From assembly GCF_002904295.1 (NCBI RefSeq), contig NZ_PPHG01000005.1, positions 62,001-126,000 on the forward strand: 64,000 nucleotides of DNA, written 5' to 3'. Positions 26,963 through 36,168 of the stretch are shown one piece after another. The notes under the pieces are model-generated. The model ran no database searches. It worked only from the letters and a program-made list of their open reading frames with translations, and was not told the DNA's origin. A program made the translations under genes and the position numbers. Position 1 is the stretch's first letter. Each line of letters begins with the position of its first letter. This stretch comes from Amycolatopsis sp. CA-128772. GTDB lineage: Bacteria; Actinomycetota; Actinomycetes; Mycobacteriales; Pseudonocardiaceae.

Positions 26963-26997
26963 CTAAGGGGACTCGAACCCCTGACCCCCTCACTGCC
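26963..26997 (-). repeat. Left attachment repeat (copy of the tRNA-Ala 3' half)
   Basis: These 35 bp are identical to 36961-36995 within the intact tRNA-Ala gene. They run from the anticodon to the acceptor stem of the tRNA. The similarity continues more weakly to the left into a copy of the tRNA terminator, and breaks off at 26998. This is the pattern left when an integrase inserts an element into a tRNA gene, and it marks the left edge of the island. Confidence 0.9.
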
Positions 26998-27099
26998 TGT
27001 GTCGCAACTGTGTGTTGTTCGGCGGGGTGGTAACCGGGGGTCTGCCCCAGCTGTGCCCCGGTGAAATCGGTGAGAGGAACGCCCGCGTTCGCTGCAAAC

Positions 27100-28289
27100 A
27101 AATGTGCGGTCGGTACACGACCCCGGGGCATGGAGCCGGTGCTGCCGTTGATCATGTCATTGAACCTGTCCACGGCCCACGCCGCGCGCAGTCCGGGGCG
27201 TCCCATGATCATCGGGACCCCGCGGCCGAACTTCGGTTCGTCGGCCCAGATGGTGCGCAGATCGTCCGGGGCGATGCCGGTGGCGATCCGGTTCGCGATG
27301 AGGGACCCGATGTACGTGGCCTGGGCGAGCCCGTGACCGTTGCACGCGAGGGAGTAGTAGACGTCGTCGCCGGTCGTGCCGGCGACCGGCAGCCAGGTCG
27401 AGGTGATGCCGATCCAGCCGCCCCACGCGTGGGCGATCACCACGTCCGCCAGCGGCGGGAAGCGGCGCGCGAACGCACGGGCGAGGTCGGCGACCACCGC
27501 CGGGTCGGGACGGCGTTCGGGAAGCGGGTAGCTCGTCGCACGTTCGATTTGGCGGACGCCGAACACGATGGTGTGGCGTGACGTGAGCCGGTAGTTCTCC
27601 ATGATGTTGTGCTGGGTGATGAGTCCGGACCGGCTGGTCCAGCCGAGAGCGGCGAGCCGTTCCGGGGCGATCGGCTCGGTCTCGACCTCGGTGACCCACA
27701 TCGGCGACGGGCGAGGCGAGCACTGCGCTTCGCAGGCCACGCAGGAACTTGCCGGGGTTCATGATTCCGCCGCGGATCTCGCGCATGCCGCCGAGGAAGC
27801 CGTGCGGGATGCCCAGTTTGCCGGCCGTGCCCTCCTCGACGTGGGCCCCGGCACGGCGGAGGATCTTCGCGATACGACGCGTCGCCCCAGCTGTCCGCGC
27901 GAGACGGCCGCGAAAACGTTCCCCGTGGCCTCGTAGTCGCAGTCGGTGCCGAGCGCCTCGATCAGGCCCTCGACGTGAGCGGCGGCGTTCTCGGTGAGGC
28001 GGATGATCGCCGGCATGCGCTTGCGGTGGAGCAGGTTCAGCAGCTGGATGTCACCGCCGGGAGCGCTCGCCAGCTGGCCGGCGTTGCGGGAGCCCGAGCC
28101 GTGCCCGCAGAACGCCGACTCCAGCAGCACGGCGTCGACGCCGTGCTCCGCGAGGCGGAGTGCGGTCGCCAGGCCCGCGAGTCCGCCGCCGATGACCGCG
28201 ACGGAGCAGGTGGTGTCCTCCGTCAGCGGCGGCCGGAGGTCAGTGGGGGAATCGACCCATCCGGTGAACGTGGTGCAAGTGGTGCTCAT
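27100..28289 (-). pseudogene. D-amino-acid-oxidase-family FAD oxidoreductase, broken
   Basis: The intact start MSTTCTTFTGWVDS leads into the FAD-binding motif VAVIGGGLAGLATALRLAE and GSGSRNAGQLASAPGG. The frame shifts at a shortened C run (plus strand 27885-27888), after which RRIAKILRRAGAHVEEG and MREIRGGIMNPGKFLRGL appear in a second frame. A third frame then gives PMWVTEVETEPIAPERL up to RPGLRAAWAVDRFNDM. The jump skips the segment between the two FAD-domain halves, so roughly 60-80 codons are missing as well. Relatives oxidise amino acids or amines such as gamma-glutamylputrescine. The start overlaps the stop of the membrane protein gene upstream. The C-terminus fades out near the left attachment site. 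Confidence 0.85.
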
Positions 28290-28984
28290 GCGATTTCGAT
28301 CCCGGGGGCGGGGGTGACCGGGTCGGGGCCTGCGCCGACCCGCTTGTCGTGCGCGGCGAAGGCGGCATAAGCCCGGTAGATGACGAGCATCGCCAGGCCC
28401 CACGTGAACAGCGCGAGGATGTAGAACCGGGTGTGGTCGGCGTCGTCGCCGGGGATCCGCCAGAAGTCGTAGATCGACGCGACGACGACGTTCAGCGCGG
28501 TGGCACCGAGTAACCACACGGCGTGGGCGCGCTCGCCGATCTCCCGGAGGCGCCACGCGAAGTAGCTCAGGAAGCCGGATGTTGCGAGCGCGGTGATCAG
28601 GAAGAACACCTTGCCCGGGGTGCCGATCTCGTCGGCGAACTCGGACAGGACGAATCCGAGGACCGCGGCCAGGGAGAAGGCGCCCACCTCGACCCGGAGC
28701 GTGGGCTTGTACCTGTGGGTGACGACCAGCAGACCGAGGACCAGGATCAGCGTGAACCCGATCGAGCGCGAGAACGCGTCCAGGAAGAACGCGATGTGGT
28801 GCGTCAGGGAATCGGGGCCTGCCTTGGTGACCCCGTAGACCAGGAAATTGCTTCCCGACACACCCATGATGATCCATTCGAGGCCGATCAGGTAGTTGTG
28901 CTGGCCTCTGATGACCTTCACGCCGCAGATGAGTCCGACTGCGATCATCCAGATGTCCGCTGCGGCGAAGAGTATGTCGCGCAT
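28286..28984 (-). CDS. Multi-spanning membrane protein of unknown function
   Basis: The 232-residue protein has about seven hydrophobic segments (for example DIWMIAVGLICGVKVI, FLLGLLVV-like and ILALFTWGLAMLVIY stretches), short loops and a charged C-terminal tail. I do not recognise the family. It begins MRDILFAAADIW, with GGAGGCGCTGCC ahead of the start, and its stop overlaps the start of the oxidase pseudogene, so the two were one translation unit. It may be a small transporter or membrane sensor connected with the amine substrate. It is intact although its partner is not. Confidence 0.7.
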   Translation of the reverse strand: MRDILFAAADIWMIAVGLICGVKVIRGQHNYLIGLEWIIMGVSGSNFLVYGVTKAGPDSLTHHIAFFLDAFSRSIGFTLILVLGLLVVTHRYKPTLRVEVGAFSLAAVLGFVLSEFADEIGTPGKVFFLITALATSGFLSYFAWRLREIGERAHAVWLLGATALNVVVASIYDFWRIPGDDADHTRFYILALFTWGLAMLVIYRAYAAFAAHDKRVGAGPDPVTPAPGIEIA

Positions 28985-29256
28985 GGCAGCGCCTCCTTGA
29001 GTGTGACCGTGATCTCGCGCGGCTCCACAGTGGCCTGCTCGCGAGGCCGCCCGCTACGCCGATGTGCACCCACGTGTCGCGACAGTCGCCGCACACTGCA
29101 CCACGACGCCGGGGGCACGGCAACGCAGTGGCCCGGGCGGTGCACTGTGCACCACGTCGTCCCGCAGGACGGGGCATCGCGACGTAGAGCGCGGACCTCC
29201 GCGGCGGGCACCGTGGAAGGGCACATCGACGTGATCACCATCGAAAGGCCTTCACG

Positions 29257-30771
29257 ATGAACGCATCGACGCAGCCACCCGAGGAATTCGACATCGTCAT
29301 CATCGGTGCCGGCATTTCCGGTATCGGCGCCGCGCGGTACATCGTCGAGGCGTTCCCCGACAAACGCGTCGTCGTGTTCGAGGGGCGCGACGACATCGGC
29401 GGCACCTGGGACCTGTTCAAGTATCCCGGCATTCGTTCGGATTCCGACCTGCACACCTTCGGCTACGAGTTCAAGCCCTGGAAGGACCGCGCCGCCATCG
29501 CGGAAGGCCCCCAGATCCTGAACTACCTGCGTGAAACCGTCGAGGAGAACGACCTCGGCAGGCTCATCCGCCTCGGGCACAGCGTGCAGCGCGCCGAATG
29601 GTCCGGTGCCGACGCGCGCTGGACGATCGACGTGCGCACCGCCGCCGGCGACAAGCGCGTCACCGCCGGCTGGATCTTCGCGGGCACCGGGTATTACCGC
29701 TACGACGAGGGCTACACCCCGCACTTCGAGGGCCGCGAGGACTTCGCCGGCGACATCGTCCACCCGCAGCAGTGGCCCGAGGGCTACGACTACGCGGGCA
29801 AAAAGGTCGTCGTGATCGGCAGCGGCGCGACCGCGGTGACACTGATCCCGTCGATGCTGACCGGCGAGAGCGCCGCAGCCCACGTGACCATGCTCCAGCG
29901 CACCCCCACGTACGTGGTGCCCTGGCCGAAGGTCGATTCCGTCGCGCTTCTGCTGACCCGGCTCTTCGGCGAACGCCGCGGCTACGCGATGACCCGGTTC
30001 ATCAACATCTGGATCGACCGGGGTGTGGTCAAGTCGCTGCGCACGTTCCCCCGCCTGGGCCGCGCGGCCATCCGGCGCATCAACAAGCAGTCGCTGCCCA
30101 AGGGCTTCGACGTGGACACCCACTTCAACCCGCCCTACGACCCGTGGGACCAGCGCCTGTGCCTTTCCCCCGACGGCGACTTCTTCGCCGCGCTGAGCGA
30201 GGGCAGCGCCTCGATCGTCACCGACCGGATCACGCGTTTCACCGAGTCGGGGATCCGGCTCGAGTCGGGCGAGCACCTCGACGCCGACCTGATCGTCACC
30301 GCGACCGGCCTCAACGTGCGCCTGCTCGGCGGCATCGAGCTGGTGGTCGACGGCGCGCCGGTGAACCCCGCCGAGCGCGTCGTCTACCGGGGCACCCTGC
30401 TTTCGGGGATCCCCAACCTCGCCATCGCGATCGGCTACACGACCTCGTCGTGGACGCTGAAGGTCGGCATCCTGTGCCGCTACTTCTGCGCATTGGTGGG
30501 GCACATGGACGCCTCCGGCTACGACAGCGTCGTCGTCGAGGCCGATCCCGCGATGGAGACGCGGCCGGTCATGGACCTCAGCTCGGGCTACGCGCAGCGG
30601 GCCCGCGAAACCACCCCGAAGCAGGGGACGGGCCGGTGGCAGATGTCGATGTCCTACCCGCAGGACGCCAAGCTGCTGCGGGGCTCCCTGCTGGACGACG
30701 CGCTGCGGTTCGAAACCACCGCCGGTGCGGAAAGCGCTCGCCCGGCGGTACGGGAGGAGATCGGTGCCTGA
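29257..30771 (+). CDS. Flavin-dependent monooxygenase, Baeyer-Villiger type (EthA-like)
   Basis: The 504-residue protein has an FAD motif GAGISG (residues 17-22) and GGTWDLFKYPGIRSDSDL, as in EthA and related enzymes. The Baeyer-Villiger fingerprint F-x-G-x-x-x-H-x-x-x-W reads FAGDIVHPQQW at about 163-173. A second nucleotide motif is VVVIGSGATAVT. It should insert oxygen into ketones or oxidise S/N groups with NADPH and O2. It heads the plus-strand operon of the island and overlaps the hydrolase gene by 8 bp, fitting a pathway in which the ester it makes is cleaved by that hydrolase. Confidence 0.92.
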   Translation: MNASTQPPEEFDIVIIGAGISGIGAARYIVEAFPDKRVVVFEGRDDIGGTWDLFKYPGIRSDSDLHTFGYEFKPWKDRAAIAEGPQILNYLRETVEENDLGRLIRLGHSVQRAEWSGADARWTIDVRTAAGDKRVTAGWIFAGTGYYRYDEGYTPHFEGREDFAGDIVHPQQWPEGYDYAGKKVVVIGSGATAVTLIPSMLTGESAAAHVTMLQRTPTYVVPWPKVDSVALLLTRLFGERRGYAMTRFINIWIDRGVVKSLRTFPRLGRAAIRRINKQSLPKGFDVDTHFNPPYDPWDQRLCLSPDGDFFAALSEGSASIVTDRITRFTESGIRLESGEHLDADLIVTATGLNVRLLGGIELVVDGAPVNPAERVVYRGTLLSGIPNLAIAIGYTTSSWTLKVGILCRYFCALVGHMDASGYDSVVVEADPAMETRPVMDLSSGYAQRARETTPKQGTGRWQMSMSYPQDAKLLRGSLLDDALRFETTAGAESARPAVREEIGA

Positions 30772-31663
30772 ACCCGTCGAAGACCGTTTCGTAACCCTTC
30801 CGGGCGGCACCCGGGTCTGCTATCGGATCGACGGCGAGCCCGGCGCCGCACCGGTCCTGCTCATCGCCGGCCTCGCGGAAGACCTGACGACGTGGTCGCG
30901 GCCGTTCGTCTCCGCGCTGGCCGCGGCCGGCCTCCAGGTGATCCGGATGGACAACCGGGACTGCGGCCGCTCCGCTTACGCGACCACGCCGCCGCCGAGC
31001 ACGCTGCGGCAACTGCTCGCCCGGCCCCGCCGGGACGCCTACACGCTGGCCGACATGGCGACCGACGCCGCGCAGCTGATCGAGCACCTCGGCCTGGGGC
31101 CGGCGCACCTCGTCGGTCGCTCGATGGGCGGGATGATCGCGCAGACCGTCGCGGCGCGGTACCCGGCCCTCACCAGGTCGCTGACCTCTTTGTACGCCAC
31201 CACGGGGAACCGGAAGGTCGGGCAGCCGGCCCTCTCGGCCCTGGCGCTGCTCGCCGCCTCGCCGCCGCGGAACCGGGTGCAGGCCGTGCGCGCGCACCTT
31301 CGCCTGACGGCGCACATCGCGGGCACCGAGTTCCCGATCGACGAGGTCGAAGAGGCGAGCCACGCCGTCGAGACGTGGAACCGCACGGACGGCGACGGCG
31401 CGGCGGGGACCGCCCGGCAGGTCCAGGCCATCCAGGCCGCGGGCGACCGGACGGCGGAGATCGGCCGCAGCACGGCTCCCACCCTGGTGCTCAACGGCGA
31501 CCGCGACCTCGTCGTCGCGCCGTCCGGGGGCGACGCCACCGTGGCCGCGATCGCGGGTTCGCGGCACGTGGTCATTCCCGGAATGGGCCATCACCTGCCC
31601 GACGCGCTGGCTCCCCTCGTCGTCGGCCACGTTGTCGAACACCTCGAAAGGGCATCAGCATGA
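30764..31663 (+). CDS. Alpha/beta-fold hydrolase
   Basis: The 299-residue protein starts at GTG 30764 behind GGGAGGAGA, with VTLPGGTRVCYRIDGEP, the nucleophile motif GRSMGG (Ser120), the acid in LNGDRDLV (about 247) and the histidine in GMGHHLPD (about 275). It is cytoplasmic. Its position between a Baeyer-Villiger-type monooxygenase and an amine oxidase, with overlaps on both sides, suggests it cleaves the ester or lactone made by the monooxygenase. The specific substrate is unknown. Confidence 0.9.
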   Translation: MPEPVEDRFVTLPGGTRVCYRIDGEPGAAPVLLIAGLAEDLTTWSRPFVSALAAAGLQVIRMDNRDCGRSAYATTPPPSTLRQLLARPRRDAYTLADMATDAAQLIEHLGLGPAHLVGRSMGGMIAQTVAARYPALTRSLTSLYATTGNRKVGQPALSALALLAASPPRNRVQAVRAHLRLTAHIAGTEFPIDEVEEASHAVETWNRTDGDGAAGTARQVQAIQAAGDRTAEIGRSTAPTLVLNGDRDLVVAPSGGDATVAAIAGSRHVVIPGMGHHLPDALAPLVVGHVVEHLERASA

Positions 31664-33045
31664 CAGAGTCACGCACCGCGGACGTCGCCGTCGTCGGCGC
31701 CGGGGTCTCCGGGTTGACCGCGGCACGCCGGCTGGCGCAGGCCGGCCTGTCGGTCGTGGTGACCGAGGCCAGCGACCGGGTCGGCGGCCGCGCGATGAAC
31801 CTCGACGTCGCCGACGGCGTGATCACCGAGGGCGGCGGCCAGTGGGTCGGACCGGGCCAGGACCGGATCCTCTCCCTGCTGGACGAATTGGGGCTGGAGA
31901 CCTTCAAGACCCACGTCGACGGCAAGTCGATCTACCGCCGGCGCGGCCGATCGAAGCGGTACGACGGCCTCGTCCCGCCGCTGAGCCCGCTCGCGCTCGC
32001 CGACTTCGCCCAGTTGCAGCTGCGGCTGGAGCGGATGGCGAGAACCGTGCCGCTCGACACCCCGTGGACCGCGCGCCGCGCCCGCTCCTGGGACGCCACC
32101 ACGTTCGGGCACTGGCTCGACGCGAACGCGATGACCGCCGAGGCCAAGGAGATGTTCACTGTCGGCTTCTCGGTGACCAACGCCGAGGACCCGCACGCCA
32201 CGTCGCTGCTGGTGCAGCTGGCGCGGATCCGGGGCGCCGGCGGGATCGGCCACACCCTCAACATCACCGGCGGGGCGCAGGAATCGCGGGTGGCCGGCGG
32301 CACGGTCCGGATCGCGCAGCGCCTGGCCGGGGAACTGGGAGACGCCGTGGTGCTCGACTCGCCCGTCGTCGAGATCGCGCACGACGCCGACGGGGTGTCG
32401 GTCCGGTCGGCCCGGGTCGACGTCCGCGCGGACCGGGTGATCGTCGCGATGTCGCCCGCCGACGCCGCCCGGATCCGCGTCACGCCCGGCCTGCCCACCC
32501 GCCGCACGATGTTGCAGCGTCGCTGGAGCGTCGGCGCGGAGAGCAAGCTCTTCGCCGTCTACGACCGCCCGTTCTGGCGGGAGCAGGGCTTGAACGGCCA
32601 GGCGGTCACAGACCTGCCGGTGGCTCAGTACGTCGTCGACAACTCCCCGCCCGACGGCAGCGTCGGGATCCTGCTGACCTTCCTCGGCACCGCCGGGCAG
32701 CGGCCCGACGCGATCCTCGACGACCCCGCCGCGCGGCGCTCCGCCGTCCTCGACGATCTGGCCGTGCTGTTCGGGCCGCGAGCGGCGAACCCGACCGAGT
32801 ACCTCGAGAAGGACTGGACGCACGAGCCGTGGATCAGCGGCTGCGTCGGCTCCCGCGCCCCGGGCTCGCTGACCCAGTACACCGATGCCGACCGTTGCCC
32901 GGTCGGACGGATCCACTGGGCCGGCACGGAAACCGCGACGGTCAACCAGGGCTATTTCGACGGCGCGGTCCGTGCGGCGGAGCGCGCCGTCCGAGAGGTG
33001 CTGGACTCGGGTCTGCTCAAGGTGGCGAGCCGGCCTGCGGGATGA
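31660..33045 (+). CDS. Flavin-containing amine oxidase
   Basis: The 461-residue monoamine-oxidase-family protein has the FAD motif VAVVGAGVSGLTAARRL (residues 9-25) and EASDRVGGRAMN. EGGGQWVGPGQDRI lines the flavin, and the C-terminal motif is IHWAGTETATVNQGYFDGAVRAA. It oxidatively deaminates primary amines or polyamines to aldehyde, ammonia and hydrogen peroxide. The start overlaps the hydrolase stop. The neighbouring permease and aldehyde dehydrogenase, now broken, would have imported the amine and oxidised the aldehyde product. Confidence 0.92.
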   Translation: MTESRTADVAVVGAGVSGLTAARRLAQAGLSVVVTEASDRVGGRAMNLDVADGVITEGGGQWVGPGQDRILSLLDELGLETFKTHVDGKSIYRRRGRSKRYDGLVPPLSPLALADFAQLQLRLERMARTVPLDTPWTARRARSWDATTFGHWLDANAMTAEAKEMFTVGFSVTNAEDPHATSLLVQLARIRGAGGIGHTLNITGGAQESRVAGGTVRIAQRLAGELGDAVVLDSPVVEIAHDADGVSVRSARVDVRADRVIVAMSPADAARIRVTPGLPTRRTMLQRRWSVGAESKLFAVYDRPFWREQGLNGQAVTDLPVAQYVVDNSPPDGSVGILLTFLGTAGQRPDAILDDPAARRSAVLDDLAVLFGPRAANPTEYLEKDWTHEPWISGCVGSRAPGSLTQYTDADRCPVGRIHWAGTETATVNQGYFDGAVRAAERAVREVLDSGLLKVASRPAG

Positions 33046-33133
33046 CCACGAAGCCGGCCGCGCGCACTGGCGCAGGGCCGATTCCGGCGAATCCGGGATA
33101 TCGCGGAAAGCACCACCGAACGGAGTGGTCGTC

Positions 33134-34030
33134 ATGAGCCAGCAGCGCGAAGAACGGACACCGGAGGTCACCACCGGCCTCGGCCGGACACTGGGCGTCC
33201 CGCAGATCGTCTTCATGGTCGTGGCGATGGCCGCGCCCTGACGGTGTTCGCCGGACTCATCCCGTTGATGCTCGGTTCGGGCAACGGCATCGGAACGCCG
33301 CTCGACTTCGTGATCGTCGGAGTCGTGCTGGTGTTGTTCACCGTCGGGTACTCGGCGATGACCCCCGAGGTGCGCAACGCGGGTGCCTTCTACTCCTACG
33401 TCCAACGGGGCCTCGGCATCGGGGCCGGGCTGGGCGCCGCAACGCTCGCCCTGGTCACGTACTCACTCCTCGTGGTCGCCGTCTCGGCTTACCTCGGGGC
33501 CGCCGCGCGCACTGTGATCGAGACCTTCTTCGGCGTCCCGGTTCCCTGGTGGTGCCTCGCGGCCGCCGGGCTCACCGCGATCGGTTACCTGGGATACCGC
33601 AACGTCGAGGTCAGCGCACGGGTGCTCGGCGCGCTGCTCATCGCGGAGGTCGGGATCGTCGTCCTCGTCGACTTCGCCGTCGTGCTGCGCGGAGGCGACC
33701 ACGGTCTCTCCACGGCCCCGCTGACCTGGGACGCGTTCACCGGCGGCGGCACCGGCTCGGCATCGCGCACGCCCCCGAGCTCGCGGCGCACGACCCCGAA
33801 GCACTCGCAGCCGGGCTCGCCGACCGCTATCTGTCTCGGGCCGCCCACGACATCATGCAGGTTCTCCTCGTCACGAGCTTCTTCGCCTGCGTGCTCACCG
33901 CGCACAACGTCGTGGGCCGCTACCTGTTCGCCCTCGGCCGGAAGAGCGCGCTCCCGGTTTCGCTCGGCTCGGTCCACCCCGCGCACCGGTCGCCGCACGT
34001 GGCGTCACTGCTGACCTCCGGGGTGATCGG
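33134..34030 (+). pseudogene. APC-family amino acid/amine permease, broken
   Basis: The frame starts MSQQREERTPEVTTGLGRTL and reaches MVVAMAAP, then hits TGA at 33239. Adding one C to the run before it would restore MAAPLTVFAGLIPLMLGSG, which continues in the next frame through several transmembrane segments. Near 33755 the frame changes again and the text jumps to APELAAHDPEALAAG, skipping a few helices, before VLLVTSFFACVLTAHNVVGRYLFALGR. The protein then ends abruptly about 34030 at a junction with an aldehyde dehydrogenase fragment. Uptake of the island's substrate must now depend on another transporter. Confidence 0.85.
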
Positions 34031-34630
34031 CGCGAGGGGCCGGGCAAGGTCCTGGCACCGCACCGCCTGGTGCACCCCCTGCGAGAGGCCCTCGCCGAAC
34101 GCATCGCGCGGCTGCGGATCGGGCACTCGCTCGACGAGGAGTCCGATCTCGGCCCCATCTCCAACGAACCGCACCACCGGACCCTGATCCAGCGGATCGA
34201 GGACCTGCGCGGGCTCGGTGCCGAGATCGACCAGCCCGGGGAGCTGCCCGGTCTGGCGGGCTTCTTCCTGTCTCCCACGCTCGCCATCGGGTCCGACCCG
34301 GACCGCACGACCGCCGAGCTGTTCGGGCCGGTCGTCTCCGTGCACGGCGTGGACTCGGACGAGGACGCGCTGCGCGCCGCCAACGCGCACCCGTCGGGCC
34401 TGGACGCCTATGTGTTCGGCACCGACACCGACCGCGCGATCGCGATCGGTGCCCGGGTCATGTCCGGCGAGGTGCGGGTCAACGGCGCCAAGCTCGCCGA
34501 TCTCGGCGACGGCTCCGCCCAGAGCTTCTGGGGCCCGTCCGGTATCGGCGGGCACGGACCGGCGGAGTCGGTGCGGGTGTTCTGCGGAGATCGGGTCGTC
34601 GGGGTCGATTCGCCGGACCTGCCCCTGTGA
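34031..34630 (+). pseudogene. Aldehyde dehydrogenase, C-terminal remnant
   Basis: Only the last 200 or so residues remain, joined to the end of the permease remnant. LREALAERIARLRIGHSLDEESDLGPIS, TAELFGPVVSVHGVDSDEDALRAAN and SFWGPSGIGGHGPAESVRVF are standard ALDH blocks. The active-site region reads GKVLAPHRL where homologues have G-x-x-C followed by APHRL, so the catalytic cysteine is absent. The NAD-binding half is gone. It once probably oxidised the aldehyde made by the amine oxidase. Confidence 0.85.
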
Positions 34631-34682
34631 TCGGCCCGGGAGGAGACCAGGCCCACAGCGAGCGCCGCGGAGGTGATCGGTT

Positions 34683-35903
34683 TCAGTCCCGCAACTGCAC
34701 GAGCATGAGTGCTGCGACCACGCTCGCGGCGTTGTCGGCGAGCGGCACCGGCAGCAGCTGGTCGGCGCGGGCCAGCCGTCGCTCGATGGTGTTGCGGTGC
34801 GTGAACATCCGCTCCGCCGCGGCGGAGCCGTTGAACCGTTCCCGAACATAGGTCAGCACCGTTTGCCGCAGCACCGGGTCGGCAGTCGCGAAGTCGCCCA
34901 GAGTGTCGGTCACGAACTGGTCGGCCTGCGCCATGTCGGCCGTGAGCACCGACACCAACGCGACGTCCTCGTACCGGACGACAGGACGCGCCGAGCCCAT
35001 CCGCGCCAGCAACCGCTGCGCGGCGGCCGCGTCCAGGTGGCTACGGCGAAAACCGTCGAGATCCCGCCCGCAACGTCCGAACGCGACACGGATTCCCGGG
35101 TGGCCGTCCAGACCGGCCTCCGCCGCCTCGGCCGACGGGACCGTGTCCGCCGGGACCCACACCCACAGCACGGTGGCGCTCGCGTTCAAGGTGAATCGGC
35201 GCGAGGCTCCGCATATCTTCATCACCGTCTCGGCGGCCGCGTCGAGACCGGCGGCCTCGTCGGCGGAGTCGCTCCAGATGATCGCGGCGACGTGACTGCC
35301 CGCCAGCGCGTACCCGAGCCGCGATTCGGCCGGCGCTCGGCCGATCGGCGCTCCTTCGAGCAAGAGCTGGACGGTGGCGTGCCGCTCAGCGCTGGCGCCC
35401 CGCGCGAGGTCCGCCCGTTCCTGTTCGACGTACTCGTCGAGCGCCGCGATCGAATCGTCGATGAAGGTCGTCATCGACCGCTCGGACACCTTCATCAAGT
35501 CGCGGAGCTCGCCGACGACGGCAGTCGTCGCGAAGCAGGCGTCGACCCACAGCTCCCACGCCCCGTGCTGGGCACCCCGCCACGAACCGAGGTCGTGCAT
35601 GTCCAGGCCGCGCCGCACCAGGTCGCGTGCGAACTGCAGGACTTCCGGGTCGACGCACGGCCCGACTCGCGCCCCGGGGTCCTGGAGCGTGGCCGACAAC
35701 CAGTGCCTGAAGTAAGCCTTGCTCATGTGCCGGTCGGCCGCCGCGAGCTGCGGGTCCTCCAGCAGTGCGCGGTACTCGGCCTCCCGGTGGGCGGCGGCCA
35801 CCACCTCGTCGACCGCTACGCTCGTCGAAGCCAGAAGGCACTCGGCGACGTCCCGCATCAGCTCGGCGGTGCGTCGGCTCGGTCGCGGCCATTCTGCGTC
35901 CAC
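34683..35903 (-). CDS. PucR/CdaR-type transcriptional regulator
   Basis: This is a roughly 406-residue protein with a central ligand/GGDEF-like segment (GIRVAFGRCGRDLDGFRRSHLDAAAAQRLL). The C-terminal PucR HTH is VLTYVRERFNGSAAAERMFTHRNTIERRLARADQLL. The frame is open further upstream, to 36134. I chose GTG 35903 because a palindromic element lies directly before it and the upstream residues do not look coding. Such regulators control purine, amino acid or amine catabolism, so it probably governs the island's oxidative genes. Confidence 0.8.
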   Translation of the reverse strand: MDAEWPRPSRRTAELMRDVAECLLASTSVAVDEVVAAAHREAEYRALLEDPQLAAADRHMSKAYFRHWLSATLQDPGARVGPCVDPEVLQFARDLVRRGLDMHDLGSWRGAQHGAWELWVDACFATTAVVGELRDLMKVSERSMTTFIDDSIAALDEYVEQERADLARGASAERHATVQLLLEGAPIGRAPAESRLGYALAGSHVAAIIWSDSADEAAGLDAAAETVMKICGASRRFTLNASATVLWVWVPADTVPSAEAAEAGLDGHPGIRVAFGRCGRDLDGFRRSHLDAAAAQRLLARMGSARPVVRYEDVALVSVLTADMAQADQFVTDTLGDFATADPVLRQTVLTYVRERFNGSAAAERMFTHRNTIERRLARADQLLPVPLADNAASVVAALMLVQLRD

Positions 35904-35923
35904 TGTGGCACTGTAACGCCACA
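35904..35923. promoter_or_regulatory. Inverted repeat at the start of the PucR-type gene
   Basis: TGTGGC and GCCACA, separated by 8 bp, abut the proposed GTG start. The position suits an autoregulatory operator. No ribosome-binding site is evident, so a leaderless start is possible. Confidence 0.5.
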
Positions 35924-36168
35924 CGTCGCCGGCTGGGTCTTCCTCGGCGAGGGCCTGACCGACCTGGTCGACGTGGTGCTGGGTGTGCGGGGACCGGCCC
36001 AGCGTGGAGCGGCATGAGAGTGCGCGCAGGCCTGTCGTCGTGGTTCGTGCATCTGGATGCCGGCCGGCGCCCGCAGCGTCGTTGAGGGCGGACGCTGGGG
36101 ATGTCTGTGCCGGGGAACTCCACGGTTGGGCCAACGCTGGGTTGTCTCAGCCGGGTGTGGAGGTCGTT

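Noticed and set aside
26963..26999. A second tRNA-Ala gene
   Set aside because: Only the 3' half from the anticodon onward is present; the D-arm and 5' acceptor strand are missing, so it is the displaced attachment copy.
34904..36134. Full-length upstream start for the PucR-type regulator
   Set aside because: The first 77 codons read from 36134 have poor coding character and contain the inverted repeat next to GTG 35903, so the shorter start was used, with reservation.
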